From Erysipelotrichaceae bacterium (GTDB taxonomy: Bacteria; Bacillota_I; Bacilli_A; Erysipelotrichales; Erysipelotrichaceae), in NCBI GenBank assembly GCA_017431825.1, contig JAFRKI010000017.1:1-64000 (forward strand): DNA of 64,000 nt. The letters run 5' to 3'. The notes under the pieces were generated by a model that worked only from the letters and a program-made list of their open reading frames with translations, ran no database searches and was not told the DNA's origin. This document shows positions 16,713-25,799 of the stretch, one piece after another. A program made the position numbers and the translations under genes. The first letter of the stretch is position 1, and the number at the start of each line of letters is the position of its first letter.

Positions 16713-17570
16713 TCAACATTTTGGCAGAATGATATCGTCTTCTTCCATCAATAGTTCTATTGTCCTGGCTTTCTTTCTTGCGGCATTTTCTTTGCGATAA
16801 TTCTTGCCGGCGAACAGTATCGGCTGACACACTTCCAGAATCCTGTCATAGATTCTGGAAAAGCGGATGTCGTCGGATGCTGCCTTTTTCATGTCCGTCA
16901 CACTCAAGTTTGTTGTGAAGATCATCGGTTTCCCGCTTCGATATCTGGCATCGACAACGGAATAGACCTGCTCCAGCGCAAAGTCTGTGCTGCGCTCTAT
17001 ACCAAGGTCATCGATGATAAGCAGGTCAAATTCATTCAGACTGTTGATGTATTTGTTTCGATCTTCGCTGAACATCCCACCAAGCGAGTTCAATATTTTT
17101 GAAAAATTCGTCATCAGAACCGGCACTGCCTGGTCCAGAAGTGCATTGGCAACACATCCGGCAAAGAATGTTTTCCCGGTTCCAACTGGTCCAACCAACA
17201 ATAATCCAATGTTCTCTGAGTAGAAATCCTTCCAGTTTTTCACATACATTTTGGCTTTTTTCATTGCAGGATTATCTCCCCGGTCGTACTCGAACGTAAA
17301 TTCCTTGAGCATTGGATCCTGAAGACCTGCAGCTTTCATCTCCCTGATCCGTCTCATTTTCTCCGCTCTTCGCTGCTCTTCTTCCTCTGATGCCACCTTG
17401 TCCCGTTCACACTTACACATGCAATGAACGATCTGTTTCCTGTCATTCCACACGAAATATGTCTGTGTTTTCTCATGGCATACCGGACAAACGGCAAGAT
17501 CATCTTCATTCACAATATCAACCTGATCCGGTGGTGCAATAATATCCATGTACTGTTCTGCAGTTCTCAT
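16713..17570 (-). CDS. DnaC/IstB-like helicase-loader ATPase
   Basis: 285 residues. The N-terminal part holds a Cys cluster (CPVCHEKTQTYF...HCMCKCERDK, about 28-57), likely metal-binding. The AAA+ core has Walker A GPVGTGKTF near 128 and Walker B LLIIDDLGIE near 183, with the sensor-1 region FTTNLSV. The start overlaps the stop of the upstream initiator gene by one base (TGATG), so translation is coupled. It would load the host replicative helicase at the element's origin; such initiator plus DnaC-like pairs are common in conjugative elements and plasmids of Firmicutes. Confidence 0.88.
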   Translation of the reverse strand: MRTAEQYMDIIAPPDQVDIVNEDDLAVCPVCHEKTQTYFVWNDRKQIVHCMCKCERDKVASEEEEQRRAEKMRRIREMKAAGLQDPMLKEFTFEYDRGDNPAMKKAKMYVKNWKDFYSENIGLLLVGPVGTGKTFFAGCVANALLDQAVPVLMTNFSKILNSLGGMFSEDRNKYINSLNEFDLLIIDDLGIERSTDFALEQVYSVVDARYRSGKPMIFTTNLSVTDMKKAASDDIRFSRIYDRILEVCQPILFAGKNYRKENAARKKARTIELLMEEDDIILPKC

Positions 17571-18307
17571 CAGACATATTCTCCTTCAGGAAGATCATAA
17601 TTCGCTGCCGGAACGACCTTCTGTTTCATCTGTTCACGTCTTGCCCAGTTACGAATCGTCGCAAGATGATCTTTGTATTTCTTCCCAGTAGAAGCAATAT
17701 ACCCGGACAGCAGCTCAATTCTCTGGGTATAATCAGTCGGAAATTCTGCTTTGAGCTTCTCCAACTCATCGTCACTCAGCAGCACATTCGCATAGGATCC
17801 GAAGCTGTTTCTTTTAATACTTTCTTTTTTTATTCTCTCAGTCTTATTCCTGTAAGTATTATTAGATTTCAATTTTTGAACTTCTGGAGTTTCAGATTCC
17901 GAAATACTAGAAGTTCGATTTCTGAAATTCTTGAATTTCAGATTTTGAAATTCTGAACTGAATTTTCTTACATATATCCGGTTTGGATTTCCCTGTCCGG
18001 TTCTTACTTTTTCTGCCAGTCCTATTCCTTTTTCCGTATCCAGTTCATTCAAAAGTGCGACTGCTTTGGTCTTTCCGCAGTGCATCTCTCTGGCGATTTC
18101 TTCAATACTGTAGAAGATATACGCTCTTCCTTGTTCATCAAACCAACTGTTTTCCATGGACATTGCTGTACGATCCAACAGAAGACCGTACAACAGTTTG
18201 GCGTCCAGGCTGACATGGTCAAACTGTGGGTCCAGCATCAGAATCTTCGGAATTCTGTAAAATGCAAACTGCAATGATTCATTCCCATAAAAATAGTCAA
18301 ATGCCAT
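17570..18307 (-). CDS. Replication initiator (RepA_N-type)
   Basis: 245 residues from ATG 18307, with GGAAGGAGA upstream; in-frame codons before this carry no start signal. The N-terminal domain has the RepA_N pattern (FAFYRIPKILMLDPQFDHVS, DAKLLYGLLLDRTAMSMENSW, FYSIEEIAREMHCGKTKAVALLNEL), a winged HTH. A variable Ser/Lys-rich linker (about 125-175) is followed by a C-terminal domain with DYTQRIELLSGYIASTGKKY. It begins replication of an episomal form of the element. Translationally coupled to the DnaC-like ATPase. Confidence 0.85.
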   Translation of the reverse strand: MAFDYFYGNESLQFAFYRIPKILMLDPQFDHVSLDAKLLYGLLLDRTAMSMENSWFDEQGRAYIFYSIEEIAREMHCGKTKAVALLNELDTEKGIGLAEKVRTGQGNPNRIYVRKFSSEFQNLKFKNFRNRTSSISESETPEVQKLKSNNTYRNKTERIKKESIKRNSFGSYANVLLSDDELEKLKAEFPTDYTQRIELLSGYIASTGKKYKDHLATIRNWARREQMKQKVVPAANYDLPEGEYV

Positions 18308-18485
18308 AGTTTCTCCTTCCTTTTCTGCATAACAAAAACGAGCTGGCTGTACTTGCCTGCTCGTCTGAACTATATCGGTTAACACAAAGGATGATCATTT
18401 CCGATCATCCCTGTGAGCCTCTCTTCTAATATTTTGTGTTAAGTTTGTGTTAAATTTCTGCAGAAACCTTCAGAAAATGGCTTAT
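18308..18485. other. Element/chromosome junction next to lysS (att candidate)
   Basis: 178 nt between the initiator gene and the lysS stop. It contains a hairpin GGATGATC-atttcc-GATCATCC (around 18388-18409). Near 18430-18455 the minus strand reads FNTNLTQN, similar to the last residues of the integrase at 5618 (LNTSLTKK); the plus-strand motif GTTAAG.TTGTGTTAA occurs at both places. This may be a duplicated integrase tail or an att core. The lysS 3' end is the apparent boundary of foreign DNA. Confidence 0.4.
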
Positions 18486-20000
18486 TTATGCGTTTTCGTC
18501 ATTCCTCGGCTTCATCGTCGGGAACAGGATGACATCTCTGATGCTTTCGCTTTCCGTAAACAGCATCACCATTCTGTCTATGCCGTAACCGATACCGCCT
18601 GCCGGAGGCATACCATACTCTAACGCTTCGATGAAGTCCATATCAATATCATTGGCTTCATCATCACCCAGTTCCTTAGCCTTCAGCTGTGCTTCAAATC
18701 TGGCCAGCTGATCGATCGGATCGTTGAGCTCCGTATAGGCGTTGGCACATTCGTGCCCGGATATGAACAGTTCGAATCTGTCGACGAATCGCGGATCTTC
18801 TTCGTTGGCTCTGGTGAGCGGAGAGATCTCTACCGGATGGCCATACAGGAAGGTCGGCTGTATCAGCGTCTCTTCCACATACTTCTCGAAGAAGGCGTTG
18901 ATGATATGTCCGATTGTGAAGTGCTTTTCGACTTCGATGCCATGTTCCTTAGCTAAGGCTGTCGCTTCTTCAAGGGTATATTCCTTCCTGAAATCGATAC
19001 CGGTCTTATCTTTGATCGCATCAGTCATGGAGACTCTCTTCCATTCACCATCCAAGGATATCTCATGTCCCAGATAAGTGAAGGTACGTTTGCCGAAGAC
19101 ATTGTCGGCTATGTACTTGTACATCTCTTCGGTAAGGTTCATCATGCCTTCAAGGTTGGAGTAGGCTTCATAGAGCTCCATCATCGTGAACTCCGGATTA
19201 TGCTGCGGATCCATGCCTTCATTACGGAAGGTCCTGCCTATCTCATAGACCTTTTCCATACCTCCTACCAGGAGTCTCTTGAGGTTAAGTTCCAGGGCGA
19301 TCCTCAGATACATATCCAGATCCTGGGTATTGTGATGAGTCACGAAAGGTCTGGCGCTGGCACCGGTAAGCAGGGTGGTCAGCACAGGGGTTTCCACTTC
19401 CACAAAATCCTTTTCAGCCAGAAATTTCCTGACGGCACTCAGGATGGCCGGCCTGGCAAACGCTACTCTTCTTGAATCCTCGTTCATGATGAGATCGAGA
19501 TATCTTCTTCTGTATCTTTCTTCGATGTCCGTCAGACCATGGAACTTCTCCGGGAAAGGATTGAGGGCCTTGGTTAAGTGCGTATACTTGAGCACATATA
19601 CGGAAAGCTCGCCCTTAGGGTTCTGCTCGCTCGGATTGGTCCGGTAGACATAGCCGTCAACACCGATGATATCGCCCACATCGGCTGCCTTTACCAGTTC
19701 GTAAGGCTCCTCGCCCAGATCGGCCTTATTGATGACCAGCTGTATCTGTCCGTATCTGTCCTGGATATGCATGAAGCACATCTTGCCCATCCTTCTCTTA
19801 GACATGATCCTGCCGGTCAGTGTGACATCGGTCTTCTTTTCTTCAAGCTCCTCCTTGCTTAAGGATGCATAGTTATCTTTAATGATCTTGGAATTGGCAT
19901 TGCTTTTAAAGGCGTTGCCGAAAGGTCTGATGCCTTTTTCCTTCAGGTCTTCCAGTTTCTTTCTTCTGGCCAGCTGCTGATCATTGAATTCTCTTTCCAT
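18486..20000 (-). CDS. lysS: Lysyl-tRNA synthetase (class II)
   Basis: 504 residues, the normal class II length; start ATG 20000 behind AGGAGGA. An N-terminal OB-fold ([29 protein letters not shown]) binds the anticodon. Class II motif 1 is around [20 protein letters not shown]; motif 2 is [26 protein letters not shown]; motif 3 is [15 protein letters not shown] near the C-terminus. It charges tRNA-Lys. A T-box leader precedes it. It is the first core gene after the accessory region, and its 3' end is where the element stops. Confidence 0.97.
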   Translation of the reverse strand: MEREFNDQQLARRKKLEDLKEKGIRPFGNAFKSNANSKIIKDNYASLSKEELEEKKTDVTLTGRIMSKRRMGKMCFMHIQDRYGQIQLVINKADLGEEPYELVKAADVGDIIGVDGYVYRTNPSEQNPKGELSVYVLKYTHLTKALNPFPEKFHGLTDIEERYRRRYLDLIMNEDSRRVAFARPAILSAVRKFLAEKDFVEVETPVLTTLLTGASARPFVTHHNTQDLDMYLRIALELNLKRLLVGGMEKVYEIGRTFRNEGMDPQHNPEFTMMELYEAYSNLEGMMNLTEEMYKYIADNVFGKRTFTYLGHEISLDGEWKRVSMTDAIKDKTGIDFRKEYTLEEATALAKEHGIEVEKHFTIGHIINAFFEKYVEETLIQPTFLYGHPVEISPLTRANEEDPRFVDRFELFISGHECANAYTELNDPIDQLARFEAQLKAKELGDDEANDIDMDFIEALEYGMPPAGGIGYGIDRMVMLFTESESIRDVILFPTMKPRNDENA

Positions 20001-20011
20001 AAGTTCCTCCT

Positions 20012-20205
20012 GAAAAAACTAAAAGGCAGCCCAAGGGCGCAATTGCGCGGTACCACCTTTCTTTTAACTTTTATGTCCTTAACGCAGACTTACGCTTCGC
20101 TCCAAGTCTTTATTCAACTGCCAGTATCTGTTTCTCTTCCACCGTCAGAAACTCTCTATGAGGCTTAACAGTTTACTCGTCTTTTCTACGCGACACAGTC
20201 ATTTT
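20012..20205 (-). promoter_or_regulatory. T-box leader of lysS
   Basis: The minus-strand leader contains the conserved T-box AGGTGGTACCGCG (complement of 20046-20058). A terminator stem and T-rich tail (CTTTTAGTTTTTT) follow just before the lysS ribosome site. A Stem I-like region with GGTGGAAGAG lies upstream. A lysine codon AAA or AAG follows GAAT at the expected specifier side (GAATAAAGAC), tentatively. A TATGAT -10 (20211-20206) gives a leader of about 190 nt. Uncharged tRNA-Lys would favour the antiterminator and raise lysS expression. Confidence 0.88.
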
Positions 20206-20229
20206 ATCATAAGTATTACTCTGAATATA

Positions 20230-20238
20230 TGTTATTAT
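20230..20238 (+). promoter_or_regulatory. Extended -10 box (TGTTATTAT) giving a leaderless start
   Basis: TG-T-TATTAT with TATTAT at 20233-20238; the ATG of the MATE gene follows after 7 nt, which is about the transcription start distance. Confidence 0.55.
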
Positions 20239-20245
20239 GTATCAC

Positions 20246-21586
20246 ATGAGTACGAAATCGGAAAAGATGGCCACCTGGCCTATTCCTAAACTGTTATTCT
20301 CAATGGGTCTTCCGGCAGTCTTTTCCATGCTGATACAGGCCCTTTATAACGTAGTCGATACGATATATATCTCCAGATATTCACAGGATGCCCTGTTTGC
20401 GATAGGCGTCGTAACGCCGATGGTAATGATAGGTCTTTCGGTAGCCTTGGGCGGTTCGGTAGGTATCGCCACGCTGGTCGCCAGAAGACTGGGTGAAAGA
20501 AAGAAGGAAGAAGCCGAGACAGTGGCTTCGACCGGTCTTTTACTGACCTTTGGTCATATCGTCTTCGTGATGCTTCTGTGCTTCTTTTTAGGCAAGCCCT
20601 TCATCAGGCTCTTTACTCCGCGTCCGGAAATAGTCGCTCTTGGTTTCTCATACATGAGCATCTGCATGTATCTGTGTTTCGGGCAGCACATATCGCTGTT
20701 CTTTGAAAGACTGATGCAGGCCCAGTCCAATATGCTGGTCCCGATGTTTGCCCAGCTTCTAGGTGCCGTTACCAATATCGTTCTTGATCCTCTGCTGATC
20801 TTCGGCTACGGTCCTTTCCCTAGTATGGGCATAGCCGGTGCTGCCATAGCTACGGTAACAGGACAGATCTTCTCGATGTGTTTCTGTATCGCTTTCTTTA
20901 TAAAGGATGAACTTAAGATCAGATTCAAAGGCCTGAAGATCGAAGGCTCCAGAGTGCGTGACATTTATGCGGTAGGTCTGCCGACCATGATCATGAATGC
21001 GGTGACTTCCTTTACGACGATACTGATGAATACGATACTGGTCAGGTTCTCAGAGAATGCCGTATCGAGTCTGTCGCTGTATTTCAAGGTCCAGTCCTTC
21101 ATCTTCATGCCGGTCTTCGGTTTCTCACAGGGAGCTCTTCCTATCCTTTCCTATAACTACGGTGCCTACAATAAGGAACGTTACTATAAGACTGAGATAC
21201 TTTACATCATCACCAGCGTCGTGATGATGCTTTTGGGAACCTTGCTGTTCAAGTTCAAGACCGATCTGGTCCTGTCTTTCTTTACGATGGATGAGGCTTT
21301 ACACTCCATTGCGAAGAAGGCCTTCCAGACCATCAGTTATTCCTTCGTGTTTGCGGCTTTGTCCATCTGCATGGGTTCGGTCTTCCAGTCTTTCGGAAAA
21401 GGCGTTTTCTCCATGATTCAGTCCGTATTAAGACAGATCATCCTGCTGGTACCGATCGCCTGGTTTATATCGACTTTCGGCAACGTGGATCTGGTATGGT
21501 ATGCCTATCCGATAGCGGAGATCATCGTCTGTCTGCTCTTTGTTCCTTTGACGATAAGGATCTACAGACAGCACTTTCCTTCATAA
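20246..21586 (+). CDS. MATE-family multidrug/cation exporter
   Basis: 446 residues from ATG 20246; a slightly earlier in-frame ATG at 20237 lies inside the -10 box. About 12 membrane helices, with the MATE pattern: WPIPKLLFSMGLPAVFSMLIQALYNVVDTIYIS at the start, GGSVGIATLVARRLGERKKEEA, the internal repeat from about residue 230, and PVFGFSQGALPILSYNYGA. It exports organic cations or drugs using Na+ or H+. No Shine-Dalgarno is present; an extended -10 TGTTATTAT ends 7 nt before the ATG, so the mRNA is probably leaderless. Divergent from the lysS T-box. Confidence 0.92.
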   Translation: MSTKSEKMATWPIPKLLFSMGLPAVFSMLIQALYNVVDTIYISRYSQDALFAIGVVTPMVMIGLSVALGGSVGIATLVARRLGERKKEEAETVASTGLLLTFGHIVFVMLLCFFLGKPFIRLFTPRPEIVALGFSYMSICMYLCFGQHISLFFERLMQAQSNMLVPMFAQLLGAVTNIVLDPLLIFGYGPFPSMGIAGAAIATVTGQIFSMCFCIAFFIKDELKIRFKGLKIEGSRVRDIYAVGLPTMIMNAVTSFTTILMNTILVRFSENAVSSLSLYFKVQSFIFMPVFGFSQGALPILSYNYGAYNKERYYKTEILYIITSVVMMLLGTLLFKFKTDLVLSFFTMDEALHSIAKKAFQTISYSFVFAALSICMGSVFQSFGKGVFSMIQSVLRQIILLVPIAWFISTFGNVDLVWYAYPIAEIIVCLLFVPLTIRIYRQHFPS

Positions 21587-21589
21587 AAC

Positions 21590-21618
21590 AACTGCGGCTT
21601 TGCTGCAGTTTTTATTTT
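21590..21618 (+). terminator. Terminator after the MATE gene
   Basis: AACTGC-GGC and GCTGCAGTT pair with one mismatch around TTT, followed by TTTTTATTTTT. Confidence 0.75.
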
Positions 21619-21643
21619 TGTCTTAAGACAAATCTTATACAAT
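21618..21643 (+). promoter_or_regulatory. Palindrome TTGTCTTAAGACAA and -10 before the lipase-like gene
   Basis: A 14-bp perfect palindrome at 21618-21631 directly precedes a TACAAT -10 at 21638-21643. The GTG start at 21650 follows after 6 nt, so the message has little or no leader. The palindrome is a possible repressor or activator site. Confidence 0.45.
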
Positions 21644-21649
21644 AGTGTT

Positions 21650-24229
21650 GTGAACAGACTAATAAAAAGAATCTTCAGTATATTTCTGGTCCTGCTCATC
21701 AGCCTTGCTTTTTATGTACCGGTAAGGGCGGACGATGAAGATGAAGGTGATGACGAGACCATAAACATCATCGACAATTTCTATGTGCCGACGACCAGGA
21801 TCAATCAGTCTTTCATCATTCCTTTCAACCGCAGCTGGTTCAAAGGCGATGCCCGCATCTACTACCACAATCTGGCTAAGGCATCGATAGGTCTGGCGAC
21901 TGCCGCTTTCAGACCTAAAGGCATACCTGAAGACGAAGGAAGAAAGACCGACTACAACCTTACCTACTTTCTTTCCCAGGCCGGTTTTAAGGATTTCCGG
22001 AGCGACGATTACGATAAGGATCCTAACCGCTATACCGTATCGACGGTCATAGCTCATCAGCAGATCGGAAACGGCGATGATGCTTTTGAACTGATCGCAG
22101 TAGGCATCTGCGGTCAGGGATACCTCGATGAATGGGAATCCAACTTCTCCATCGGTACCGGTGACAATCCGGACGGTTTCGTCAGGTCGGCGCAACTGGT
22201 CTACGACAGGATCTTCGGCTATATCGCGGCCAACCACATCAAGGGAAAGATCAAGATCTGGATAACCGGATTCTCCAGAGCGGCCGCTATCGCGAATATA
22301 ACGGCAGCCTGGCTTTCCGATGAAGACATCTTCACCCAGGAGAACGTCTTTGCGTATACCTTCGCAACACCAATGACCACCAGGGAAGAAGAGCCTGAGA
22401 GATATGACAACATCTTCAATATCGTCGGCAAGACCGATCCGGTCCCTTGCATACCTTTTGCGGACTGGGGCTACAGCCGTTACGGTGAAACCTTCTATAC
22501 ACCTACACTGGAAACGGATTCCGATTTCAACATAAAGCGTGAAAAGGCCGATGTCATCTATAAGGAGATAACCGGTATCTCCTACTGGTATAATCCTGAC
22601 ATCAATCTGCAGATAAGGATCATTATGGATTCCCTGCTTAAGCTCTGCCCTGACGTAGAGACCTATGTGGCCAGCCTTCAGGACAACATCATCTATCTCT
22701 GGGAGAAACACGATCCGGTAAGCGTCTTTTCCCGTGTGCTGGAAATGGCTGAGGACCCGATCCTTATCAACGAAAACAACCGTGAGGATGCCAGCATGTT
22801 CCTCAATCAGATTACCGGCATGATCATGGATTATGTGGCATCCGAGAACTCATTCAGACGTTTCAATGAAGAAGCTTCGATGGCTTCCAACGTCATGCAG
22901 ACACATACCCCGGAACAGTATGTTTCCTGGATATTCTCTTCCGATTCTCCGGTAGATCTATACAGCCCTTCATCAGTCTTTACACAGGTCTACATCGACG
23001 GTGACGTGACTGTTTCCCTGTTAAGAAACGATGCGCTTCTGGAGACCCTGAAAACAGGCGACCCGGATTATTCTTCATTACAGTACCTCAGCATACGTGA
23101 CGGCAAGATAGCCGTCCTGATCCCACGTGACGAACAGTACCGGGTGCTGATAAGCTCCGATAAAGACCAGACCATCAGCGTTCTGGAAGCTAATTTCGAA
23201 ATAGGCTATCAGGCTCCGGTGGAGACCGATACGGCATACTATGACCTGAAAGCCGGCGACACCATGAACGTCGACTACCTGAGCGACTATGCCGGTTCCT
23301 ATTCCAAGGATTCTTCCTACACCGAGACCGGCAAGTTCGGTGAAGGCTACTACTATGACAGCAGCGGTCTCGTTAACTTTGCGTTCTTCAATTCGAACGA
23401 CATTACCTGGAGAGACATGGTCCTGGGCGTTATCATCGTCTGTTTGCTGACCATAAGTCTGGTCCTCTTCGTGTGCGCGGTCCTGGTCATATATCTGCGT
23501 TTCCGGAACAGACGCAAGAAAGGCTTCATACCAAGGAATGTGCATTTCCGTCCTTTACCGATACTGTGCTTCTTCCTTATCCAGCAGCTTTTCCTCATCA
23601 AGGAATTCCAGACGGCCCTTTATGATGCGAGCGTGTCAAGGATCAACTTCTTTAAGATCGTCATCGGTCTTCTGATCCTGGTCATTGCCTTCTATGGCTG
23701 GAGACGGCACAAAGACCGTTATCATGCGTATATCATATATGCGGTGCTGATCCTGGATCTGGCCGACGTCTTCATGACGAGTTCGCTGACCATCGGTGCC
23801 CTTCTGCATATAGCCGCTTATATGCTGCTGTGCTACAACTATACCATTGCCGATGAAATGGAAAAGGCTGAAATAATTGCCTGGGTAATACTGTCCTTGA
23901 TCGAACTCTTCGTGATAGTAAGGATACCGGGAGAGTTCGGCCTCCTGCGTTTCCTGGCAGCACTGTATCTGCTTTCAGCTACCGGAATGACCGTGACTTC
24001 CTTCGTCATGCCTAGAAGGACGTTCAGAGGATCGGCCCTGCTGTTCCTGTCGGGCATCCTGCTTATCTACAATACCGTTAACGGAACCACCTTCCTTTCA
24101 CACATCGCTGCTTCCGGACTGTACTACATAGCCGTGATCACACTGGCCAGTACGGGCAACGCCTTCAAAAGGCCGAAGATGGTGCCGGAATCGGCCATCG
24201 ACTGGCAGACGGACAATGAGATATATTAA
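21650..24229 (+). CDS. Exported lipase-like alpha/beta-hydrolase with a multi-helix membrane C-terminus
   Basis: 859 residues, GTG start. Signal peptide about 1-27 (ending VPVRA, then DDEDEGDD). Residues 60-300 resemble the class 3 lipase fold: a nucleophile elbow GFSRAAA at about 206-212 preceded by KIKIWIT, then AYTFATPM and an IVGKTDPVPCIPF segment that could supply the Asp. A long exported region follows to about 590. Then come about seven hydrophobic helices (about 595-840), starting DMVLGVIIVCLLTISLVLFVC. The combination of an outside hydrolase and a polytopic C-terminus is unusual. It may be a membrane-anchored esterase or depolymerase acting on envelope or dietary lipid; the substrate is unknown. 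Confidence 0.75.
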   Translation: MNRLIKRIFSIFLVLLISLAFYVPVRADDEDEGDDETINIIDNFYVPTTRINQSFIIPFNRSWFKGDARIYYHNLAKASIGLATAAFRPKGIPEDEGRKTDYNLTYFLSQAGFKDFRSDDYDKDPNRYTVSTVIAHQQIGNGDDAFELIAVGICGQGYLDEWESNFSIGTGDNPDGFVRSAQLVYDRIFGYIAANHIKGKIKIWITGFSRAAAIANITAAWLSDEDIFTQENVFAYTFATPMTTREEEPERYDNIFNIVGKTDPVPCIPFADWGYSRYGETFYTPTLETDSDFNIKREKADVIYKEITGISYWYNPDINLQIRIIMDSLLKLCPDVETYVASLQDNIIYLWEKHDPVSVFSRVLEMAEDPILINENNREDASMFLNQITGMIMDYVASENSFRRFNEEASMASNVMQTHTPEQYVSWIFSSDSPVDLYSPSSVFTQVYIDGDVTVSLLRNDALLETLKTGDPDYSSLQYLSIRDGKIAVLIPRDEQYRVLISSDKDQTISVLEANFEIGYQAPVETDTAYYDLKAGDTMNVDYLSDYAGSYSKDSSYTETGKFGEGYYYDSSGLVNFAFFNSNDITWRDMVLGVIIVCLLTISLVLFVCAVLVIYLRFRNRRKKGFIPRNVHFRPLPILCFFLIQQLFLIKEFQTALYDASVSRINFFKIVIGLLILVIAFYGWRRHKDRYHAYIIYAVLILDLADVFMTSSLTIGALLHIAAYMLLCYNYTIADEMEKAEIIAWVILSLIELFVIVRIPGEFGLLRFLAALYLLSATGMTVTSFVMPRRTFRGSALLFLSGILLIYNTVNGTTFLSHIAASGLYYIAVITLASTGNAFKRPKMVPESAIDWQTDNEIY

Positions 24230-24260
24230 AACCCGCATCATGACGATACGGGTTTTTAAT
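24228..24260. terminator. Bidirectional terminator
   Basis: AAAACCCG and CGGGTTTT pair around a 13-nt loop with A-run and T-run on the two sides, between convergent genes. Confidence 0.8.
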
Positions 24261-24278
24261 GTCTTTATTAATTAAGCG

Positions 24279-25058
24279 TTACTTGACGGTGATGTCGGTT
24301 CCGAAGAACTGTACCGAAAGGGCAGAGAGTTCGCCGCTGGCTTTCATCTCTCTGATCACTTCGTTGACTGCTTCTCTGAAGGAATCGTTGTATTCACCCT
24401 TAACGAACGGGATGGCTACGTCAAGCGGATCGATGGTCGCAACTACCTTGACGTCGGCATCCGGATGTTCCTTGATGTACAGGCCGTAGGTGTCGGCTGA
24501 GTTGATCGACGCATCGGCATAACCGTTGAGCAGATTGTTGATGGTATCCGCAAAGGTATCGCCGCCGACGTTGGTCGCACCGTAGCTTTCACCGAGGTTG
24601 GCATAGGAAGAACCTAAGGAGTTGGTGAGCTTCTTGCCGTTGAGATCTTCCAGCGACTTGATGTCTTCATTATCGCCTTTGACGATCAGATAGCTTACCG
24701 CATACGCATAGGTCTCGGAGAAATCATATTTCTCTTTTCTTTCGTCGGTAACGTCGATGCCGTTTATTACCAGGTCATACTGGCCGTTGTCAAGACCGCT
24801 GAGGAAACCGGTGAAATCGCCGGTAACGAACTCTGCTTCAACGCCGAGCTTTTCCGCGATCTTCTTGCCTAACTCCACATCATAGCCGGTAAGGTTGCCT
24901 TCGCCGTCTACATAGGTCCATGGCTCCCACATGCCTTCGGTCGCGATAATGACCTTGCCTTCAGCCTGCACCTTGTCGAGATGCGTCGCATACTCTTTGG
25001 TCCTGCTGCAGCCGCAAAGCATCAATACTGCCAGTAATACCACAAATAATTTCTTCAT
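24279..25058 (-). CDS. Amino-acid ABC transporter substrate-binding lipoprotein
   Basis: 259 residues with a lipoprotein signal (MKKLFVVLLAVLMLCGC, Cys about 17). The SBP family 3 pattern follows: KVIIATEGMWEPWTYVDGEGNLTGYDVELGKKIAEKLGVEAEFV, NGQYDLVINGIDVTDERKEKYDFSETY, and DINNLLNGYADASINS-like hinge regions. It binds a polar amino acid or cystine outside the membrane and delivers it to the permease. Last gene of the operon, 6 nt after the ATPase gene. Confidence 0.93.
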   Translation of the reverse strand: MKKLFVVLLAVLMLCGCSRTKEYATHLDKVQAEGKVIIATEGMWEPWTYVDGEGNLTGYDVELGKKIAEKLGVEAEFVTGDFTGFLSGLDNGQYDLVINGIDVTDERKEKYDFSETYAYAVSYLIVKGDNEDIKSLEDLNGKKLTNSLGSSYANLGESYGATNVGGDTFADTINNLLNGYADASINSADTYGLYIKEHPDADVKVVATIDPLDVAIPFVKGEYNDSFREAVNEVIREMKASGELSALSVQFFGTDITVK

Positions 25059-25064
25059 ACTGAT

Positions 25065-25799
25065 CTACCTCCTGTATGTCTTTAAGAATTCCCTGGTTCT
25101 TTCTTCTTTTGGATCGCCGAATATCTTTTCCGGTGAACCTTCTTCCACGATCACACCGCCGTCCATGAAGAGTATCCTGCTTGATATGCTCCTTACAAAA
25201 TTCATTTCATGGGAGACGATGATCATCGTCCTTTTCTCAGCTGCCAGCTGTCTGATGACTTCCAGCACTTCACCGATGAGTTCGGGATCAAGCGCCGATG
25301 TCGGTTCATCGAAGTAGATGATCTCCGGATCAAGAGCCAGCGCTCTGGCTATAGCCACACGCTGCTGCTGACCGCCGGAGAGCTGGGAAGGGTATCTGTC
25401 CTTTCTTTCCAGCATGCCGACTTTTTCCAGCATTTCTTCAGCTTTTTTATTAGCTATAACTTTATCAGTTTTGCGGGCAATAATCAAACCTTCGGTGACG
25501 TTTTCCAGTGCCGTCTTATTCAGAAAGAGATTGTAGTTCTGAAAGACGAAAGCCGTCTTCTTTCTGATCTCATTGATCTCTTTCTTGCTGGTATGAGCCA
25601 TGTCATAGGTCTTACCATCAAAGACCAGCGTTCCCTCATCACTCGGCGTAAGGAAGTTCAGACATCTCAGAAGAGTGGTCTTGCCGCTACCGGAAGGCCC
25701 GATGACGGATATGACGTCGCCCTTTTCCACGTTAAAGGATATTCCTTTTAATATGGGATCACGGTCAAAGGTCTTCTTTAAGTTCCTTACTTCTATCAT
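25065..25799 (-). CDS. Amino-acid ABC transporter ATP-binding protein
   Basis: 244 residues. Walker A GPSGSGKTTLLRC (about 34), Q-loop FVFQNYNLFLNKTALENV, signature LSGGQQQRVAIARAL (about 135), Walker B EIIYFDEPTSALDPEL and the switch His in IIVSHEMNFV. This is the polar amino acid importer subgroup (GlnQ/TcyC type). Starts 4 nt inside the permease gene. Confidence 0.96.
   Translation of the reverse strand: MIEVRNLKKTFDRDPILKGISFNVEKGDVISVIGPSGSGKTTLLRCLNFLTPSDEGTLVFDGKTYDMAHTSKKEINEIRKKTAFVFQNYNLFLNKTALENVTEGLIIARKTDKVIANKKAEEMLEKVGMLERKDRYPSQLSGGQQQRVAIARALALDPEIIYFDEPTSALDPELIGEVLEVIRQLAAEKRTMIIVSHEMNFVRSISSRILFMDGGVIVEEGSPEKIFGDPKEERTREFLKTYRR

Noticed and set aside
21659-22711. Long antisense open frame (350 codons) opposite the lipase-like gene
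   Set aside because: No ribosome site or family pattern; it is a codon-bias shadow of the sense gene.
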